A stretch of 64,000 nt of DNA from contig NZ_FNCA01000010.1 of the NCBI RefSeq assembly GCF_900100715.1, positions 50,106 to 114,105 on the forward strand, read 5' to 3'. Each line of letters opens with the position of its first letter. Positions within the stretch are counted from its first letter, which is position 1. The stretch is from Methanolobus vulcani (GTDB lineage Archaea; Halobacteriota; Methanosarcinia; Methanosarcinales; Methanosarcinaceae). Position numbers and translations under genes: made by a program. The notes below the pieces were generated by a model, which saw only the letters and a program-made list of their open reading frames with translations, made no database searches and had not been told where the DNA came from. This document shows positions 42,872-52,924 of the stretch, one piece after another.

Positions 42872-43712
42872 AGTTATAGCGTATCTGCGCTCTTCTTATC
42901 CTGCTTCCCAGAAGAAGTCCCACCAGGGCCCCACTAAGATGGGCTGTATGGGCGATCATATCATTTGATCCCAGCAGGAAGAAGTCCAGAAGTACGAATA
43001 ATATAAGTGCATACGTTATCGGCATCGGGATGAAGTATACATATACTTTTATGTCGGGCGCTATAATTGCAAGGGCTGCAAATATTCCCATAATTGCACC
43101 ACTGGCTCCGACAACCGGGGTATAGGGGCTGCTACTGGTCAGTGTATATGCAATGGCAGCCACAAGGCCCGCAGTGAAATATACATATATGAATATTTTC
43201 TTTCCGGCTCTTCTTTCCAGTTCCGGTCCGAAGAAAAACAGGACCAGCATATTGAAGAATATGTGTGTGAAACCTGCGTGGATAAACATGTGGGTTACAA
43301 GAGTCCAGGGTCTTTGCAATACTAATGCCGGTACCAGCTGGAACAACTGCGTATATCCGGGTATCACTTGCTGAAGTATGAAGGAGAAGATGCACAGATA
43401 TATGATGGCCATTGCGGGGCTGCTCTTCATGGAGTACTTAATGTTATTTCCAACACCTTTCACTGCGCTCTTTGCTGCATATTTTGCAGTGCTCTTTAAA
43501 GCGTCTTTGAATATGTCATCAGTACTATTATTAGCTCCATAGCCAGAACTTCCGCTACTAAATCCATCTTTTTTTAGCTGCTCCAGGCCTTCACAAGCAT
43601 GCTGCTCAGGGAGTCTGTGTCTGGAACAAAACGTTTTACCGCAAAAACGGCATTTAAAAGGAATAGCTTCTTCTTTGCCACATATCCAGCATTTTTTGTC
43701 CAAATGATTCAC
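42843..43712 (-). CDS. Rhomboid family intramembrane protease with N-terminal AN1 zinc finger
   Basis: 289 residues. The first ~45 residues form an AN1-type zinc finger (CWICGKEEAIPFKCRFCGK, CSRHRLPEQHAC). After a Ser/Gly linker and a helical segment come six membrane helices with the rhomboid active site: FIHAGFTHIFFNM, VVGASGAIMGIFAAL (nucleophile Ser at about 202) and the catalytic His in AHTAHLSGALVGLLLG. It cleaves membrane proteins within the lipid bilayer; the zinc finger faces the cytoplasm and may recruit ubiquitin-like (SAMP) or other partners, by analogy with AN1 proteins in eukaryotes. That link is inference. It is co-transcribed with the unknown gene downstream. Confidence 0.92.
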   Translation of the reverse strand: MNHLDKKCWICGKEEAIPFKCRFCGKTFCSRHRLPEQHACEGLEQLKKDGFSSGSSGYGANNSTDDIFKDALKSTAKYAAKSAVKGVGNNIKYSMKSSPAMAIIYLCIFSFILQQVIPGYTQLFQLVPALVLQRPWTLVTHMFIHAGFTHIFFNMLVLFFFGPELERRAGKKIFIYVYFTAGLVAAIAYTLTSSSPYTPVVGASGAIMGIFAALAIIAPDIKVYVYFIPMPITYALILFVLLDFFLLGSNDMIAHTAHLSGALVGLLLGSRIRRAQIRYNYDNMYYRRR

Positions 43713-43827
43713 CGTGATTTAAATGCTTCTTAAATGCTCCTTTATGGTAGAACGGCATTAAATAAAACCGTTTCCGAAAAACACACGATTACAGGGTATC
43801 GTATATCAAGAATAATCGTGACAGTTA

Positions 43828-44104
43828 TCGGAACACTTATATGTTAAAATCGTATATTGTTGTCACTTATTACTCATATGTACGTATATACCCTTTTGGC
43901 CAGACTCTTGATGTGAAACATTGGAGGAATGGTAACAAATAATCATGATAAATTCCAGAAACTTTTTTATAGGGGATAGTGTTATTAGAATATCCTACAC
44001 TACAGTTTCATAAATATTACGAATTGTTAAATTGGTAATAATCTATAATAATATAGTGTTTTTTCGTAGCACTTCTACATCTACAAAAGGAGGACAAAAC
44101 AAAC
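43828..44104 (+). promoter_or_regulatory. Promoter and long 5' leader of the cdh operon
   Basis: The 392-bp gap from 43713 to the cdhA start has no large gene. TATA-like sequences occur at 43835 (CTTATATG) and 43961-43971 (CTTTTTTATAG), and a strong ribosome-binding site (AAGGAGGA, 44087-44094) precedes the cdhA ATG. A long untranslated leader with a role in regulation is known for CODH/ACS operons of Methanosarcina species, and the gap here is of similar size. Which TATA is used cannot be told from sequence. Confidence 0.55.
43929..43979 (+). CDS. Possible 16-residue leader peptide in the cdh leader
   Basis: GGAGGA stands immediately before an ATG at 43929 that opens MVTNNHDKFQKLFYRG and ends at TAG. 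The spacing between GGAGG and ATG is only one base, shorter than usual, so translation is doubtful. If the upstream promoter is used it would be the first ORF on the cdh transcript. Confidence 0.25.
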   Translation: MVTNNHDKFQKLFYRG

Positions 44105-46516
44105 ATGAGCGACTTAGAAACTGGACACTTTTCCATTGATGATTTGGAAAACGTTCAGATCACAATCGGCAAGATCGTAGGTGCCATTGAGAAAAAGGCG
44201 AAAGAAGAAGGAGTTGAAGTAGGTCCAACTCCAAAGCCTGGCATCTCTGGTCTGAGAGACTGGGACTATACACTTCTGTCACGTTACCAGCCAGTTTACA
44301 CACCAGTCTGTGACCAGTGTTGTTACTGTACCTTTGGTAAATGTGACCTTTCAGACAACAAGGAAGGTGCATGTGGTATCAATATGGAAGCACACCAGGC
44401 ACGTGAAACCCTGCTCAGGGTAATTACCGGTGCAGCTGCACACGCAGGACACGGACGTCACATCCTTCACCACCTGATACACCTATACGGTGAGGACAAG
44501 CCCATAGAGGTAGGTCCTTCAAACCTGATAGCACCAAATACACAGGCTGTAACAGGTATCAAGCCTGAGACACTTGGTGACCTTGAAGAAGTTATGGACT
44601 ATGTTGAGGAACAGCTCACACAATTGCTTGCAACAATCCATGCAGGTCAGGAAGGAGCAGCAATCGACTTCGAGTCAAAGATCCTTCACGGTGGTATGCT
44701 TGACCACGTAGGTATGGAAGTATCAGACCTTGCTCAAATCTCCTGTTTAGGAATGCCAAAGTCAGACCCTGAAGCTCCTCTTGTAGAGATCGGAATGGGC
44801 TGTATTGACTCAAGCAAGCCAGTACTTGTCGTGATTGGTCACAATGTAGCAGGTGTTACTAACATTATGGATTACATACATGATCACGGTCTTGAGGACA
44901 AGATGGAACTTGCAGGACTTTGCTGTACTGCGATCGACATGACACGTTATCAGACAGACCAGGGCCAGAAGCCACAGGCAAAAGTCATCGGTACCCTTGC
45001 AAAGGAACTCAAGATGATAAGGTCTGGTGTTCCTGATGTAATCGTTGTAGATGAACAGTGTGTCAGGGCAGATGTCCTTGATGAAGCTAAGAAACTCTCT
45101 ATCCCTGTAATTACTACTAATGAAAAAATCATGTACGGCCTGCGCAACAGGTCAAAAGACAGTGCTGCAGACATTATTGAAGACCTTTCAACCTTCAAAG
45201 AGCCGGGAGCACTCATTCTTGATTTCGATGTTCTCGGAGAAGTTGCACCTGAGCTTGCAATAAAGATGTCAAAGATACGCGAGGAAATGGGCATCAAGGC
45301 ACTTCCAAGCGAGGAAGAGCTCCAGGAGCTTTCTGCAAAGTGTGTCCAGTGTGGCGCATGTGAAATGGACTGTCCGGACAACCTTCCGATCATGGCAGCA
45401 ATGAGGGCAGGAGTTGACAAGGACTTCAGCAAGTTCGAGTATTTGCATGACAAATGTATCGCCTGTGGACGCTGTGACCAGGCATGTCCAAAGGATATTC
45501 CTGTACTTAATATGATAGAGAAGGCATCCCAGAAACTCATCCGTGAGGAGAAGGGCCTTATGCGTGCCGGAAGAGGTCAGATCAGTGACCCTGAGATCCG
45601 TGAGGAAGGTGTAAACCTTGTACTGGGAACAACACCTGGTATTGTTGCAATGGTAGGATGTTCCAACTATCCGGATGGAACAAAGGACCTCTACACTGTA
45701 GCAGATGAAATGCTCAAGAGAAACTACATCGTTGTAATGTCAGGTTGTTCTGCAATGGACCTTGGTATGTACAAGAACGAAGATGGTGAGACCCTTTATG
45801 AGAAGTATCCGGCAAAGTTCCTTGCAGGTAACCTCATTAACGTAGGTTCATGTGTTTCAAACTCACACATAACAGGAACAGCAATCAAAGTAGCTGCAAT
45901 CTTCGCACAGAGAAATGTGTCCGGTAACTACGAAGAGATTGCCGATTACATCACAAACCGTATCGGTGCTGTCGGTGTTGCATGGGGTGCATACTCCCAG
46001 AAGGCAGCATCTATCGCATCAGGATGTAACAGGCTTGGTATCCCTGTAGTTGTAGGGCCACACGGTTCCAAGTACAGAAGGGCGCTTATAGGTAAGCCTT
46101 ACAAGGAAGATGACTGGAAGGTATATGATGCAAGAGATGGTTCTGAAATGCCAATACCTGCATCACCTGAGTTCCTGCTCACAACTGCAGAAACTATAGA
46201 AGAGCTTCTTCCAATGCTTGCAAAGAACTGTATCCGTCCATCTGACAACAATATGGGAAGGATGATCAAACTCACTCACTACATGGAGCTCAGTCAGAAA
46301 TACCTTGGTCACAGACCGGATGACTGGTACAAGTTCGTAAGGACAGAAACAGACCTCCCACTTGCAAAGCGTGAAGAGCTACTTAAGATCCTTGAGGCAG
46401 AACATGGATGGGAAATCGACTGGAAGCGCAAGAAGATCCTTTCAGGCCCATCAATGAAATCAGATGTTTCAGCCCAGCCAACAAATGTCAAGAGACTCTG
46501 CAAGGAGGGATGCTAA
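44105..46516 (+). CDS. cdhA: CODH/ACS complex alpha subunit (CO dehydrogenase)
   Basis: 803 residues, full length for the archaeal Ni-Fe CO dehydrogenase subunit. The N-terminal cluster-binding Cys run ([20 protein letters not shown], about 66-85) holds the D- and B-cluster ligands, and [15 protein letters not shown] supplies the His of the active site. Two extra ferredoxin motifs ([16 protein letters not shown] and [16 protein letters not shown], about 414-475) are characteristic of the archaeal enzyme. Further C-cluster ligands are in [26 protein letters not shown] and ASGCNR. It oxidises the CO released from acetyl-CoA to CO2 and passes electrons to ferredoxin. First gene of the operon, followed 1 bp later by cdhB. 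Confidence 0.98.
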   Translation: MSDLETGHFSIDDLENVQITIGKIVGAIEKKAKEEGVEVGPTPKPGISGLRDWDYTLLSRYQPVYTPVCDQCCYCTFGKCDLSDNKEGACGINMEAHQARETLLRVITGAAAHAGHGRHILHHLIHLYGEDKPIEVGPSNLIAPNTQAVTGIKPETLGDLEEVMDYVEEQLTQLLATIHAGQEGAAIDFESKILHGGMLDHVGMEVSDLAQISCLGMPKSDPEAPLVEIGMGCIDSSKPVLVVIGHNVAGVTNIMDYIHDHGLEDKMELAGLCCTAIDMTRYQTDQGQKPQAKVIGTLAKELKMIRSGVPDVIVVDEQCVRADVLDEAKKLSIPVITTNEKIMYGLRNRSKDSAADIIEDLSTFKEPGALILDFDVLGEVAPELAIKMSKIREEMGIKALPSEEELQELSAKCVQCGACEMDCPDNLPIMAAMRAGVDKDFSKFEYLHDKCIACGRCDQACPKDIPVLNMIEKASQKLIREEKGLMRAGRGQISDPEIREEGVNLVLGTTPGIVAMVGCSNYPDGTKDLYTVADEMLKRNYIVVMSGCSAMDLGMYKNEDGETLYEKYPAKFLAGNLINVGSCVSNSHITGTAIKVAAIFAQRNVSGNYEEIADYITNRIGAVGVAWGAYSQKAASIASGCNRLGIPVVVGPHGSKYRRALIGKPYKEDDWKVYDARDGSEMPIPASPEFLLTTAETIEELLPMLAKNCIRPSDNNMGRMIKLTHYMELSQKYLGHRPDDWYKFVRTETDLPLAKREELLKILEAEHGWEIDWKRKKILSGPSMKSDVSAQPTNVKRLCKEGC

Positions 46517-46517
46517 A

Positions 46518-47030
46518 ATGGTGGACACAACCAAGAACACCCAGATATACACAACATGGGGAAGAAAAATGGCAAAACCTGTCAATCCAAATGTGGCAGG
46601 CAAAATGATTGCCAAGGCAAAGAGGCCTCTTCTTGTTGTAGGTTCAGAGATCCTCAAAGATGAGAAGCTTGTAGAGAAGACAATTGCCATTGCAAAGAAG
46701 GGTATCCCGGTAGCTGCTACCGGTCACTCTATCACTGCATTGGTTGACAAGGATGTCGATGCAAAATACATAAATGTTCATTCACTTGGTCACTTCCTGG
46801 GAGATAAGAACTGGGCAGGTCTTGACGGACAGGGTCCTTATGACACAGTTATTTTCCTCGGACACAAGAAATACTATCTTGACCAGGTGCTTGCAGGTCT
46901 TAAGAATTTCACAGATCTGAAGAACCTTGCAATTGAGAGACATTTCATGCAGAACGCTACACTGTCCTTTGGTAACCTGAAACCAGAGGTGCACCTTGAA
47001 GCGCTTGACGAATTAATTGAGAATATTTAA
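46518..47030 (+). CDS. cdhB: CODH/ACS complex epsilon subunit
   Basis: 170 residues, starting [18 protein letters not shown], with GGAGGG at 46504 as ribosome-binding site. The fold is a DHS-like NAD/FAD-binding domain ([40 protein letters not shown]). It forms a stable complex with CdhA and may help electron flow out of the CO dehydrogenase. The start at 46518 is 1 bp after the cdhA stop; longer in-frame starts inside cdhA can be dismissed. Confidence 0.97.
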   Translation: MVDTTKNTQIYTTWGRKMAKPVNPNVAGKMIAKAKRPLLVVGSEILKDEKLVEKTIAIAKKGIPVAATGHSITALVDKDVDAKYINVHSLGHFLGDKNWAGLDGQGPYDTVIFLGHKKYYLDQVLAGLKNFTDLKNLAIERHFMQNATLSFGNLKPEVHLEALDELIENI

Positions 47031-47058
47031 TTTTTTGTGACAATACGGAGAACTAATC

Positions 47059-48474
47059 ATGGCAGATGAATTCCCTTTTGAAATATCTCCTATGTTTGAA
47101 GGAGAGAGGATTAGAAAAGACGGTATGTACGTGGAACTCGGCGGTCCTAAATCCAAAGGATTCGAGCTTGTAAGGGCAGCAGAGATGAGTGAAGTTGAGG
47201 ACAACAAGTTCACACTCATCGGTCCTGACCTTTCAGACATGGAAGAAGGTTCAAGATATCCTCTTGCAATGGTCTACAAGATCGCAGGAGAGCTTGTGGA
47301 AGCTGACCTTGAGTCAATCGTTGAAAGAAGGAACCACGAATTCCAGAACTACATACAGGGTTTCATGCACCTTAACCAGAGAGACGATGTCTGGATGAGG
47401 GTAAGCAAGGATGCTGTTGCAAAGGGCATGACCTCATTCGAGTCCGTTGCAAAGGCTATCATGATGCTCTTTAAGAATGAGCTTCCATTCATAGAGGCTG
47501 TAGAGGCTATTTACATTACAGATGAAGCTGAGATCGACAAGGAGATCGACAACGCAAGAGCAGTTTATAAGGCAAGGGACGAAAGGACCCGTGACCTTCA
47601 CGATGAGGATGTTGACACATTCTACGGATGTACTCTCTGTGCATCATTCGCTCCAACCAACGTTTGTGTCGTTACACCGGACAGGATCTCACTTTGTGGT
47701 GCTATCAACTGGTTCGACGGAAGGGCAGCTGCTAAGGTAGACCCTGAAGGTCCTCAGTTCGCAATTCCAAAGGGCGATGTCATTGACGCAGAATCCGGAG
47801 AATACACCGGTGTCAATGAAGCAGCAAAGAGACTTTCAAGTGGCGAATACGACCGTATCAAGCTCCACTCATTCTTCGAGTACCCACACACATCCTGTGG
47901 ATGTTTCGAGGTAGTAGGTTTCTACATCCCTGAAGTAGATGGTATCGGATGGGTAGACAGGGACTTCGCAGGCACAGCACCAAATGGTCTCCAGTTCTCA
48001 ACCATGGCAGGACAGACAGGTGGAGGTAAGCAGGTTGTTGGCTTCCTTGGAATCGGTGTCAATTACTTCCGTTCACCAAAGTTCATCGAAGCAGATGGTG
48101 GTTGGGACAGAGTTGTATGGATGCCAAAGATGCTCAAGGACAAGGTAGTCAACGATATTCCTGAAGATATCCGCGACAAGATTGCAACCGAAGAGGATGC
48201 AGCAGATGTTGAGAGCCTCAGGAACTTCCTCAAGGACAAGGAACACCCAATTCTTGAGAGATGGGTAGAGGAAGAGGAGGAAGCACCAGAAGAGGAAGAG
48301 GCAACTGAAGCAGCTCCACAGGCTGGATTTGCTGCTCCACAGATGATGCAGATGCCAGGCAACTTCATGCCGTCCATGCCTATGATGAGCGGCGGTGGAT
48401 CAGGCGGCGTCAAGATCGTCCTTAAGAACGCAAAGGTAAGCATCGAAAAAGTGATCATTAAGAAACAGGACTAA
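47059..48474 (+). CDS. cdhC: CODH/ACS complex beta subunit (acetyl-CoA synthase)
   Basis: 471 residues carrying the A-cluster, where the acetyl C-C bond of acetyl-CoA is cleaved or made. The Cys ligands are in the block CTLCASFAPTNVC, SLCGAINW and the TSCGCFEVVGFY segment (about 190-285). The archaeal form lacks the N-terminal CODH-contact domain of bacterial ACS, as here. The C-terminal ~90 residues are an acidic linker (EEEEAPEEEEATEAAP), a Met/Pro/Gly stretch and a short end KIVLKNAKVSIEKVIIKK, as in Methanosarcina. It accepts the methyl group from the CdhD/E corrinoid protein. Third gene of the operon. Confidence 0.98.
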   Translation: MADEFPFEISPMFEGERIRKDGMYVELGGPKSKGFELVRAAEMSEVEDNKFTLIGPDLSDMEEGSRYPLAMVYKIAGELVEADLESIVERRNHEFQNYIQGFMHLNQRDDVWMRVSKDAVAKGMTSFESVAKAIMMLFKNELPFIEAVEAIYITDEAEIDKEIDNARAVYKARDERTRDLHDEDVDTFYGCTLCASFAPTNVCVVTPDRISLCGAINWFDGRAAAKVDPEGPQFAIPKGDVIDAESGEYTGVNEAAKRLSSGEYDRIKLHSFFEYPHTSCGCFEVVGFYIPEVDGIGWVDRDFAGTAPNGLQFSTMAGQTGGGKQVVGFLGIGVNYFRSPKFIEADGGWDRVVWMPKMLKDKVVNDIPEDIRDKIATEEDAADVESLRNFLKDKEHPILERWVEEEEEAPEEEEATEAAPQAGFAAPQMMQMPGNFMPSMPMMSGGGSGGVKIVLKNAKVSIEKVIIKKQD

Positions 48475-48486
48475 GAGAGGTCTTCT

Positions 48487-49239
48487 GTGGCTAAGATTAT
48501 TGCAGTAACAGGTAAAGGCGGAACAGGGAAGACGGCAACGACCAGTCTTCTCATTCGCCACCTTACAAAGGGTGACAAGGTAGTCCTTGCCGTTGATGCG
48601 GACCCTGATACAAATCTTCCGGAAACTCTCGGGTGTGATACTACCAAAACAATTGGTGACATCAAAGAGTACATGCATGAAGAACGTGATAACCTTCCTC
48701 CTGACATCAACAAGGAATCAATATTAGAAGGGAAACTCTATGAGATTCTTGAAGAGATGCCGGGATATGACCTGCTGGTCATGGGAAGGCCTGAAGGTTC
48801 AGGATGTTACTGTTATGTTAACAACCTGCTTCGTGGTATCATGAACAAGCTCGTGGCAAACTATGATATACTTATCATCGATGCTGAAGCCGGTCTGGAA
48901 CATTTCAGCAGGAAAATTTTCAGGAACGTTGATGACCTTGTAGTTGTTACGGATGGTTCACGCAGGGGTCTTAGGACCGCTGAGCGTATCAGGGAACTTG
49001 TGAACGAGTTGGAAACCGATGTTTCCAACATCTATGTTATTGCAAACAAGGTCACAGATGCAAACCGTGAGAGGATCTCCAGTACTGCTGAAGAACTCGG
49101 TCTTGAACTAATAGGAATGATTCCTGTGGACGAGATGATAGTGGAAAGAGATCTCGCCGGGGAACCTTTATTTGATCTTCCTGACAATTCCGTTGCAGTA
49201 CAGGAAGTTGAAAAAATCGCTCAGAAACTTGGTTTGTAA
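48487..49239 (+). CDS. cooC: CODH accessory ATPase CooC (nickel insertion)
   Basis: 250 residues with the deviant Walker A GKGGTGKT at the N-terminus, a CxC metal motif (GSGCYCYVNNLLR, about 112-114), IIDAEAGLEHFSR and a C-terminal NTPase fold. The family is a homodimeric ATPase binding nickel between the two CxC motifs and loading it into the CODH C-cluster. It uses a GTG start with GAGAGGTC just upstream. Embedding between cdhC and cdhD is the standard methanosarcinal order. A second CooC-like gene at 10061-10825 has the same CxC and is interrupted by a stop. Confidence 0.96.
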   Translation: MAKIIAVTGKGGTGKTATTSLLIRHLTKGDKVVLAVDADPDTNLPETLGCDTTKTIGDIKEYMHEERDNLPPDINKESILEGKLYEILEEMPGYDLLVMGRPEGSGCYCYVNNLLRGIMNKLVANYDILIIDAEAGLEHFSRKIFRNVDDLVVVTDGSRRGLRTAERIRELVNELETDVSNIYVIANKVTDANRERISSTAEELGLELIGMIPVDEMIVERDLAGEPLFDLPDNSVAVQEVEKIAQKLGL

Positions 49240-49265
49240 CAAATATATCATAAGGTGGAATGCAC

Positions 49266-50591
49266 ATGACAAAGAAAATGAAATTATCACAGCTCAGTGA
49301 TATGTTGCAGGACCTCAATGTGGAATCACTTGAAGGTGTGACCATTGAAGGTGACATTGAGCTTAATATAACAGGCGGTGGCGGACTTAACCCTGCACTT
49401 GCCTATGCTATCGGAAGTGAGATATCACAGATCTCTCTTCACATGGCAAACATTGGAAGGATACTTGGATTCCCTGCTGAACAGCTGTTCGCATCTGCTT
49501 TTGGAATGGCAGAGGCACCACAGGCAGGACAACTCCCAACTTCTCCTAAGATACAGGAACTTCTTGCTTCCAAATTCGAGGTTGCAAAGGTAGATAACTG
49601 GAAGAACCCGATCCAGGAAGTAACACTTGGTGCAACATCAGGTGACGGTGGTTCAAGAAAGAGCACCGTAACCATTGGTGGGGAGAACGCACTTCCATAT
49701 TACTTCGATGCTGAAATGCCACACAGAAACTACGTCACAATGGACGTTTTCGACATGCCAATCGGTATGGCAAAGGCAGTAAAGGGGAACTATGAAGATG
49801 TTATCAACGACCCTGCCGAATGGGCAAAGAAGGTCGTGCGTGACTTTAACGCAGACATGGTAACAATTCACTTAATTTCAACTGACCCGCTCATCAACGA
49901 CACCCCTGCAAAGGAAGCAGCAAAGGTTGTCGAGGATGTACTCCAGGCAGTTGACGTACCAATCGTTATCGGTGGTTCAGGTAACCCTGAGAAGGACCCT
50001 GAAGTACTCGAGAAGGCAGCAGAAGTTGCAGAAGGAGAAAGAGTACTCCTTGCATCCGCAAGTCTGAACCTTGACTACGAGAGGATTGCAAAGGCAGCCA
50101 TGGACTACGGACATAATGTACTTTCCTGGACACAGCTTGAGATAAACGCTCAGAAAGAGCTTAACAGGAAGCTTATGAAGCAGTGTAATGTCCCAAGGGA
50201 AAGAATTGTAATGGACCCAACCACAGCAGCACTGGGTTACGGTCTTGACTACGCTTACACTAACATGGAGCGTATAAGACTTGCGGGTCTTATGGGCGAC
50301 GACGAACTGACATTCCCAATGTCATCCGGTACCACCAATGCATGGGGTGCCCGTGAGGCATGGATGGTCTCATCACCACTCAACCAGGATTCTGACTGGG
50401 GACCAAGGGAATACCGTGGACCTATCTGGGAGATTGTCACAGGTCTTGCACTCTCACTTGCAGGTAACGATATGTTCATGATGATGCACCCAACATCCGT
50501 ACAGGTGCTCAAAGAGATCACACAGACACTCTACGGCTCCATCGAGTCCGAAGAGATAGACATTACCAACTGGATTGGAGCGGAGGTGTGA
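49266..50591 (+). CDS. cdhD: CODH/ACS complex delta subunit (corrinoid Fe-S protein small subunit)
   Basis: 441 residues forming a TIM barrel (e.g. [73 protein letters not shown]). With CdhE it forms the corrinoid protein that carries the methyl group between tetrahydrosarcinapterin and the A-cluster. The start at ATG 49266 is favoured because GGTGGA lies 7 bp before it; ATG 49260 is almost touching that site. The gene ends 3 bp before cdhE. Confidence 0.97.
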   Translation: MTKKMKLSQLSDMLQDLNVESLEGVTIEGDIELNITGGGGLNPALAYAIGSEISQISLHMANIGRILGFPAEQLFASAFGMAEAPQAGQLPTSPKIQELLASKFEVAKVDNWKNPIQEVTLGATSGDGGSRKSTVTIGGENALPYYFDAEMPHRNYVTMDVFDMPIGMAKAVKGNYEDVINDPAEWAKKVVRDFNADMVTIHLISTDPLINDTPAKEAAKVVEDVLQAVDVPIVIGGSGNPEKDPEVLEKAAEVAEGERVLLASASLNLDYERIAKAAMDYGHNVLSWTQLEINAQKELNRKLMKQCNVPRERIVMDPTTAALGYGLDYAYTNMERIRLAGLMGDDELTFPMSSGTTNAWGAREAWMVSSPLNQDSDWGPREYRGPIWEIVTGLALSLAGNDMFMMMHPTSVQVLKEITQTLYGSIESEEIDITNWIGAEV

Positions 50592-50594
50592 TAA

Positions 50595-52004
50595 ATGAAA
50601 ATTAACAGTCCACTCGAAGCTTACAAATTCCTGCCAGCCACTAACTGTGGAGAATGTGGTGAAGCTACATGTATGGCTTTTGCAGCACACCTTATCGACA
50701 GGTCACACAAACTGACCGACTGTAAGCCTATCCTTGAAGAAAAGTTCAAGAAGAAATACGAAGAGCTCGATGCACTCCTTGCTCCTGAGATCAGGGAAGT
50801 CGAGATCGGTGTCGGTGACAAGATCGCAAAGATCGGTGGAGACGATGTTCTCTACAGGCACAAACTTACATTCTTCAACCAGACACAGTTCGCATATGAT
50901 GTAACCGACAGCATGGATGAGAAGGACCTCGTTGAGAGGGTGAACTACATCCAGGACTTCAAGAAGTTCTATGTAGGTAACTTCCTCACCGTGGATATGA
51001 TCGCAGTACGCTGCACATCCAAAGACCCTGCAAAGTTTGCAGCAGCTGTCAAAAAGGTTATTGAAACAACAGACCTGCCAATTATTCTCTGTTCATTCGA
51101 TCCTGCAGTCTTAAAGGCTGGTCTTGAGGCATCCAAAGGAAGAAACCCACTGCTCTATGCAGCAAACAAGGACAACTGGAAGGAAGTCGGGGAACTTGCG
51201 CTTGAGTACGATGTACCTGTAACACTCTTTGCACCAGATGACCTTGACATGCTTAAGACACTGGCAAAGACCTTTGCAGCAATGGGTACCGAGAAACTTG
51301 TACTCGATCCTGGAACGTATCCGACCGGCAAGCAGCTCAAAAAGACCTTTACAAACTTTATCAAGGTACGCAGGGCTGGAATTGACGGTGACCGCGAGAT
51401 CGCTTACCCGATTATGGCAGTTCCATTCACAGCATGGATGGCACACGATGACCCTGTAAGTGCTTCTTACTGGGAAACTGTGGTTGCTTCAGTATTTACC
51501 ATCAAGTATGGTGATATAATGATTCTCCACAGCACAGAGCCTTATGCAATGCTCCCTGAACTGCACATCCGTGATACTATCTACACTGACCCGAGAAAGC
51601 CGGTCACAGTAGATCCGGGTATGTACAAGGTAGGAGAGCCAACTGCAGATTCACCAGTTCTCGTCACAACCAACTTCGCTCTTACATACTACACAGTAGA
51701 GAGTGACATCGCATCCAACAAGATCGACTGTTTCCTCTGGGCAATCGATACCGACGGTATCGGTGTAGAGGCTGCAGTAGCTGGTGGACAGCTTACTGCT
51801 GAGAAGATCAAGAAGGGAATCGAGGAATCCGGATTTGATCTGAAGAAGGACACAACACACAACACCGTTGTTATCCCTGGACTTGCGGCACGCCTGCAGG
51901 GTGATGTGGAAGATGCAACAGGTGCTAATGTGATGGTAGGTCCTGCAGACTCAGGTAGGATCCCTGGCTGGATGGAAAAGAACTGGCCACCACAGAAGAA
52001 ATGA
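50595..52004 (+). CDS. cdhE: CODH/ACS complex gamma subunit (corrinoid Fe-S protein large subunit)
   Basis: 469 residues. The N-terminal [4Fe-4S] motif is PATNCGECGEATCMAF with a fourth Cys in LTDCKPI (about 17-42). A TIM-barrel part follows, and the C-terminal ~140 residues (FALTYYTVESDIASNK onwards, with TDGIGVEAAVAGGQLTAEKI) form the corrinoid-binding domain. The methyltransferase passes CH3 from methyl-tetrahydrosarcinapterin to its cobalt. GGAGGTG precedes the ATG. It is the last gene of the cdh operon, closed by a strong hairpin terminator at 52030. Confidence 0.98.
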   Translation: MKINSPLEAYKFLPATNCGECGEATCMAFAAHLIDRSHKLTDCKPILEEKFKKKYEELDALLAPEIREVEIGVGDKIAKIGGDDVLYRHKLTFFNQTQFAYDVTDSMDEKDLVERVNYIQDFKKFYVGNFLTVDMIAVRCTSKDPAKFAAAVKKVIETTDLPIILCSFDPAVLKAGLEASKGRNPLLYAANKDNWKEVGELALEYDVPVTLFAPDDLDMLKTLAKTFAAMGTEKLVLDPGTYPTGKQLKKTFTNFIKVRRAGIDGDREIAYPIMAVPFTAWMAHDDPVSASYWETVVASVFTIKYGDIMILHSTEPYAMLPELHIRDTIYTDPRKPVTVDPGMYKVGEPTADSPVLVTTNFALTYYTVESDIASNKIDCFLWAIDTDGIGVEAAVAGGQLTAEKIKKGIEESGFDLKKDTTHNTVVIPGLAARLQGDVEDATGANVMVGPADSGRIPGWMEKNWPPQKK

Positions 52005-52029
52005 AATTACAACTCTAAAATGCTTTGGA

Positions 52030-52075
52030 AGATGCTATGATCTTTGCATAGCATCTATTCCTTCATTTTTTGTCT
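52030..52075 (+). terminator. Strong hairpin terminator of the cdh operon
   Basis: AGATGCTATG-(7 bases)-CATAGCATCT is a perfect 10-bp stem, 26 bp after the cdhE stop, followed by ATTCCTTCATTTTTTGT. Confidence 0.75.
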
Positions 52076-52162
52076 ATCATTTTTGTATTTTGATCAATTT
52101 GAAAATAATTTTTGAACAATAATTTATTATACTATTTGTATGTCGTTTTATCTTGGGATAAA

Positions 52163-52510
52163 ATGGACTTGATTGTAAGAACTCACAACAGCATCGAACT
52201 TACACGTAATGGGATGCATTGTGTCATTATGGGTGACATTGAGGATGTGAAAGATGAGCACATTGAAAAGATGGCAGAATGGGCAAACTGTTTGTGGGAT
52301 TATTCTAAAATAAGCATGTGGAAAAAATCAGAGTCAATGAGTTCTGGTTATTTTATACGTGACAGTGAGAAAGGGCAATATAAAGTTCATGTTCTAGATG
52401 ATAAGCAAAAAGCAGATATCTTTGGTGGTGCCAGGAAGAATAGTCCTCAAAAGCTTGATAACTGGGATAAAAAAGAACTACTTGCTTACGTGGACTGGTT
52501 CATAGAATAA
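52163..52510 (+). CDS. Small soluble protein of unknown function
   Basis: 115 residues beginning MDLIVRTHNSIELTRNGMHC. No signal peptide or membrane segment; charged and Trp-rich towards the C-terminus (KLDNWDKKELLAYVDWFIE). ATG 52163 is chosen because the longer start at 52112 would place the first residues in the AT-rich promoter stretch (AATTTATTATACTATTT, 52120-52136). I recognise no family. It stands alone, between the cdh terminator and the tiny-gene operon on the other strand. Confidence 0.65.
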   Translation: MDLIVRTHNSIELTRNGMHCVIMGDIEDVKDEHIEKMAEWANCLWDYSKISMWKKSESMSSGYFIRDSEKGQYKVHVLDDKQKADIFGGARKNSPQKLDNWDKKELLAYVDWFIE

Positions 52511-52538
52511 TATAAACAGACTGCGGTTTTGTTTTGTA

Positions 52539-52718
52539 TTAAAAACCGCAATCATCGATCAATATTTCCTGGAAATATTCATTGTTCAGATCTGCAGTTA
52601 TCTTTGATTCAAGATAATTCAGGAATTCACATTTTCCTGTTCTCTGGAAAATAATGCAGCTTGTACAATAGATCTTTTTGTTCTCCTCAGAATACCCAAG
52701 TTCTTCTATCATACACAT
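52539..52718 (-). CDS. Small Cys-containing protein (third of three tiny genes)
   Basis: 59 residues starting MCMIEELGYSEENKK and ending EILIDDCGF. A Cys motif C-x2-C-x8-C (YCTSCIIFQRTGKCEF) could bind zinc or an Fe-S cluster; two further cysteines lie near the ends. It overlaps the upstream tiny gene by 10 bp in another frame, which argues for coupled translation. Too short for most gene callers. No family recognised. Confidence 0.6.
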   Translation of the reverse strand: MCMIEELGYSEENKKIYCTSCIIFQRTGKCEFLNYLESKITADLNNEYFQEILIDDCGF

Positions 52719-52876
52719 GCTTTTACTCCGTCTTCATTTATTCTTATCGTTACCATATCTTTTGCGGCAGTGATCCTTCCACAATCCTTACAGTAGTAGA
52801 ATACATTTGATCCTATCAACTGTCTTTTAAGTTTGGTATTGCAAAATTCACAGCACAGATTTTCTTCTCTTTTCAT
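52709..52876 (-). CDS. Small zinc-ribbon-like protein (second of three tiny genes)
   Basis: 55 residues starting MKREENLCCEFCNTKLKRQ. Two knuckles, C-x2-C (CEFC) and C-x2-C (YYCKDCGR), 17 residues apart, form a classical zinc ribbon. Its stop overlaps the start of the next tiny gene. The function could be nucleic-acid or protein binding; nothing more can be read. Confidence 0.65.
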   Translation of the reverse strand: MKREENLCCEFCNTKLKRQLIGSNVFYYCKDCGRITAAKDMVTIRINEDGVKACV

Positions 52877-52924
52877 GTTTCTTCCACGCTTAAAATTGGC
52901 AATTATAGGCCGATATGTCTGCTT

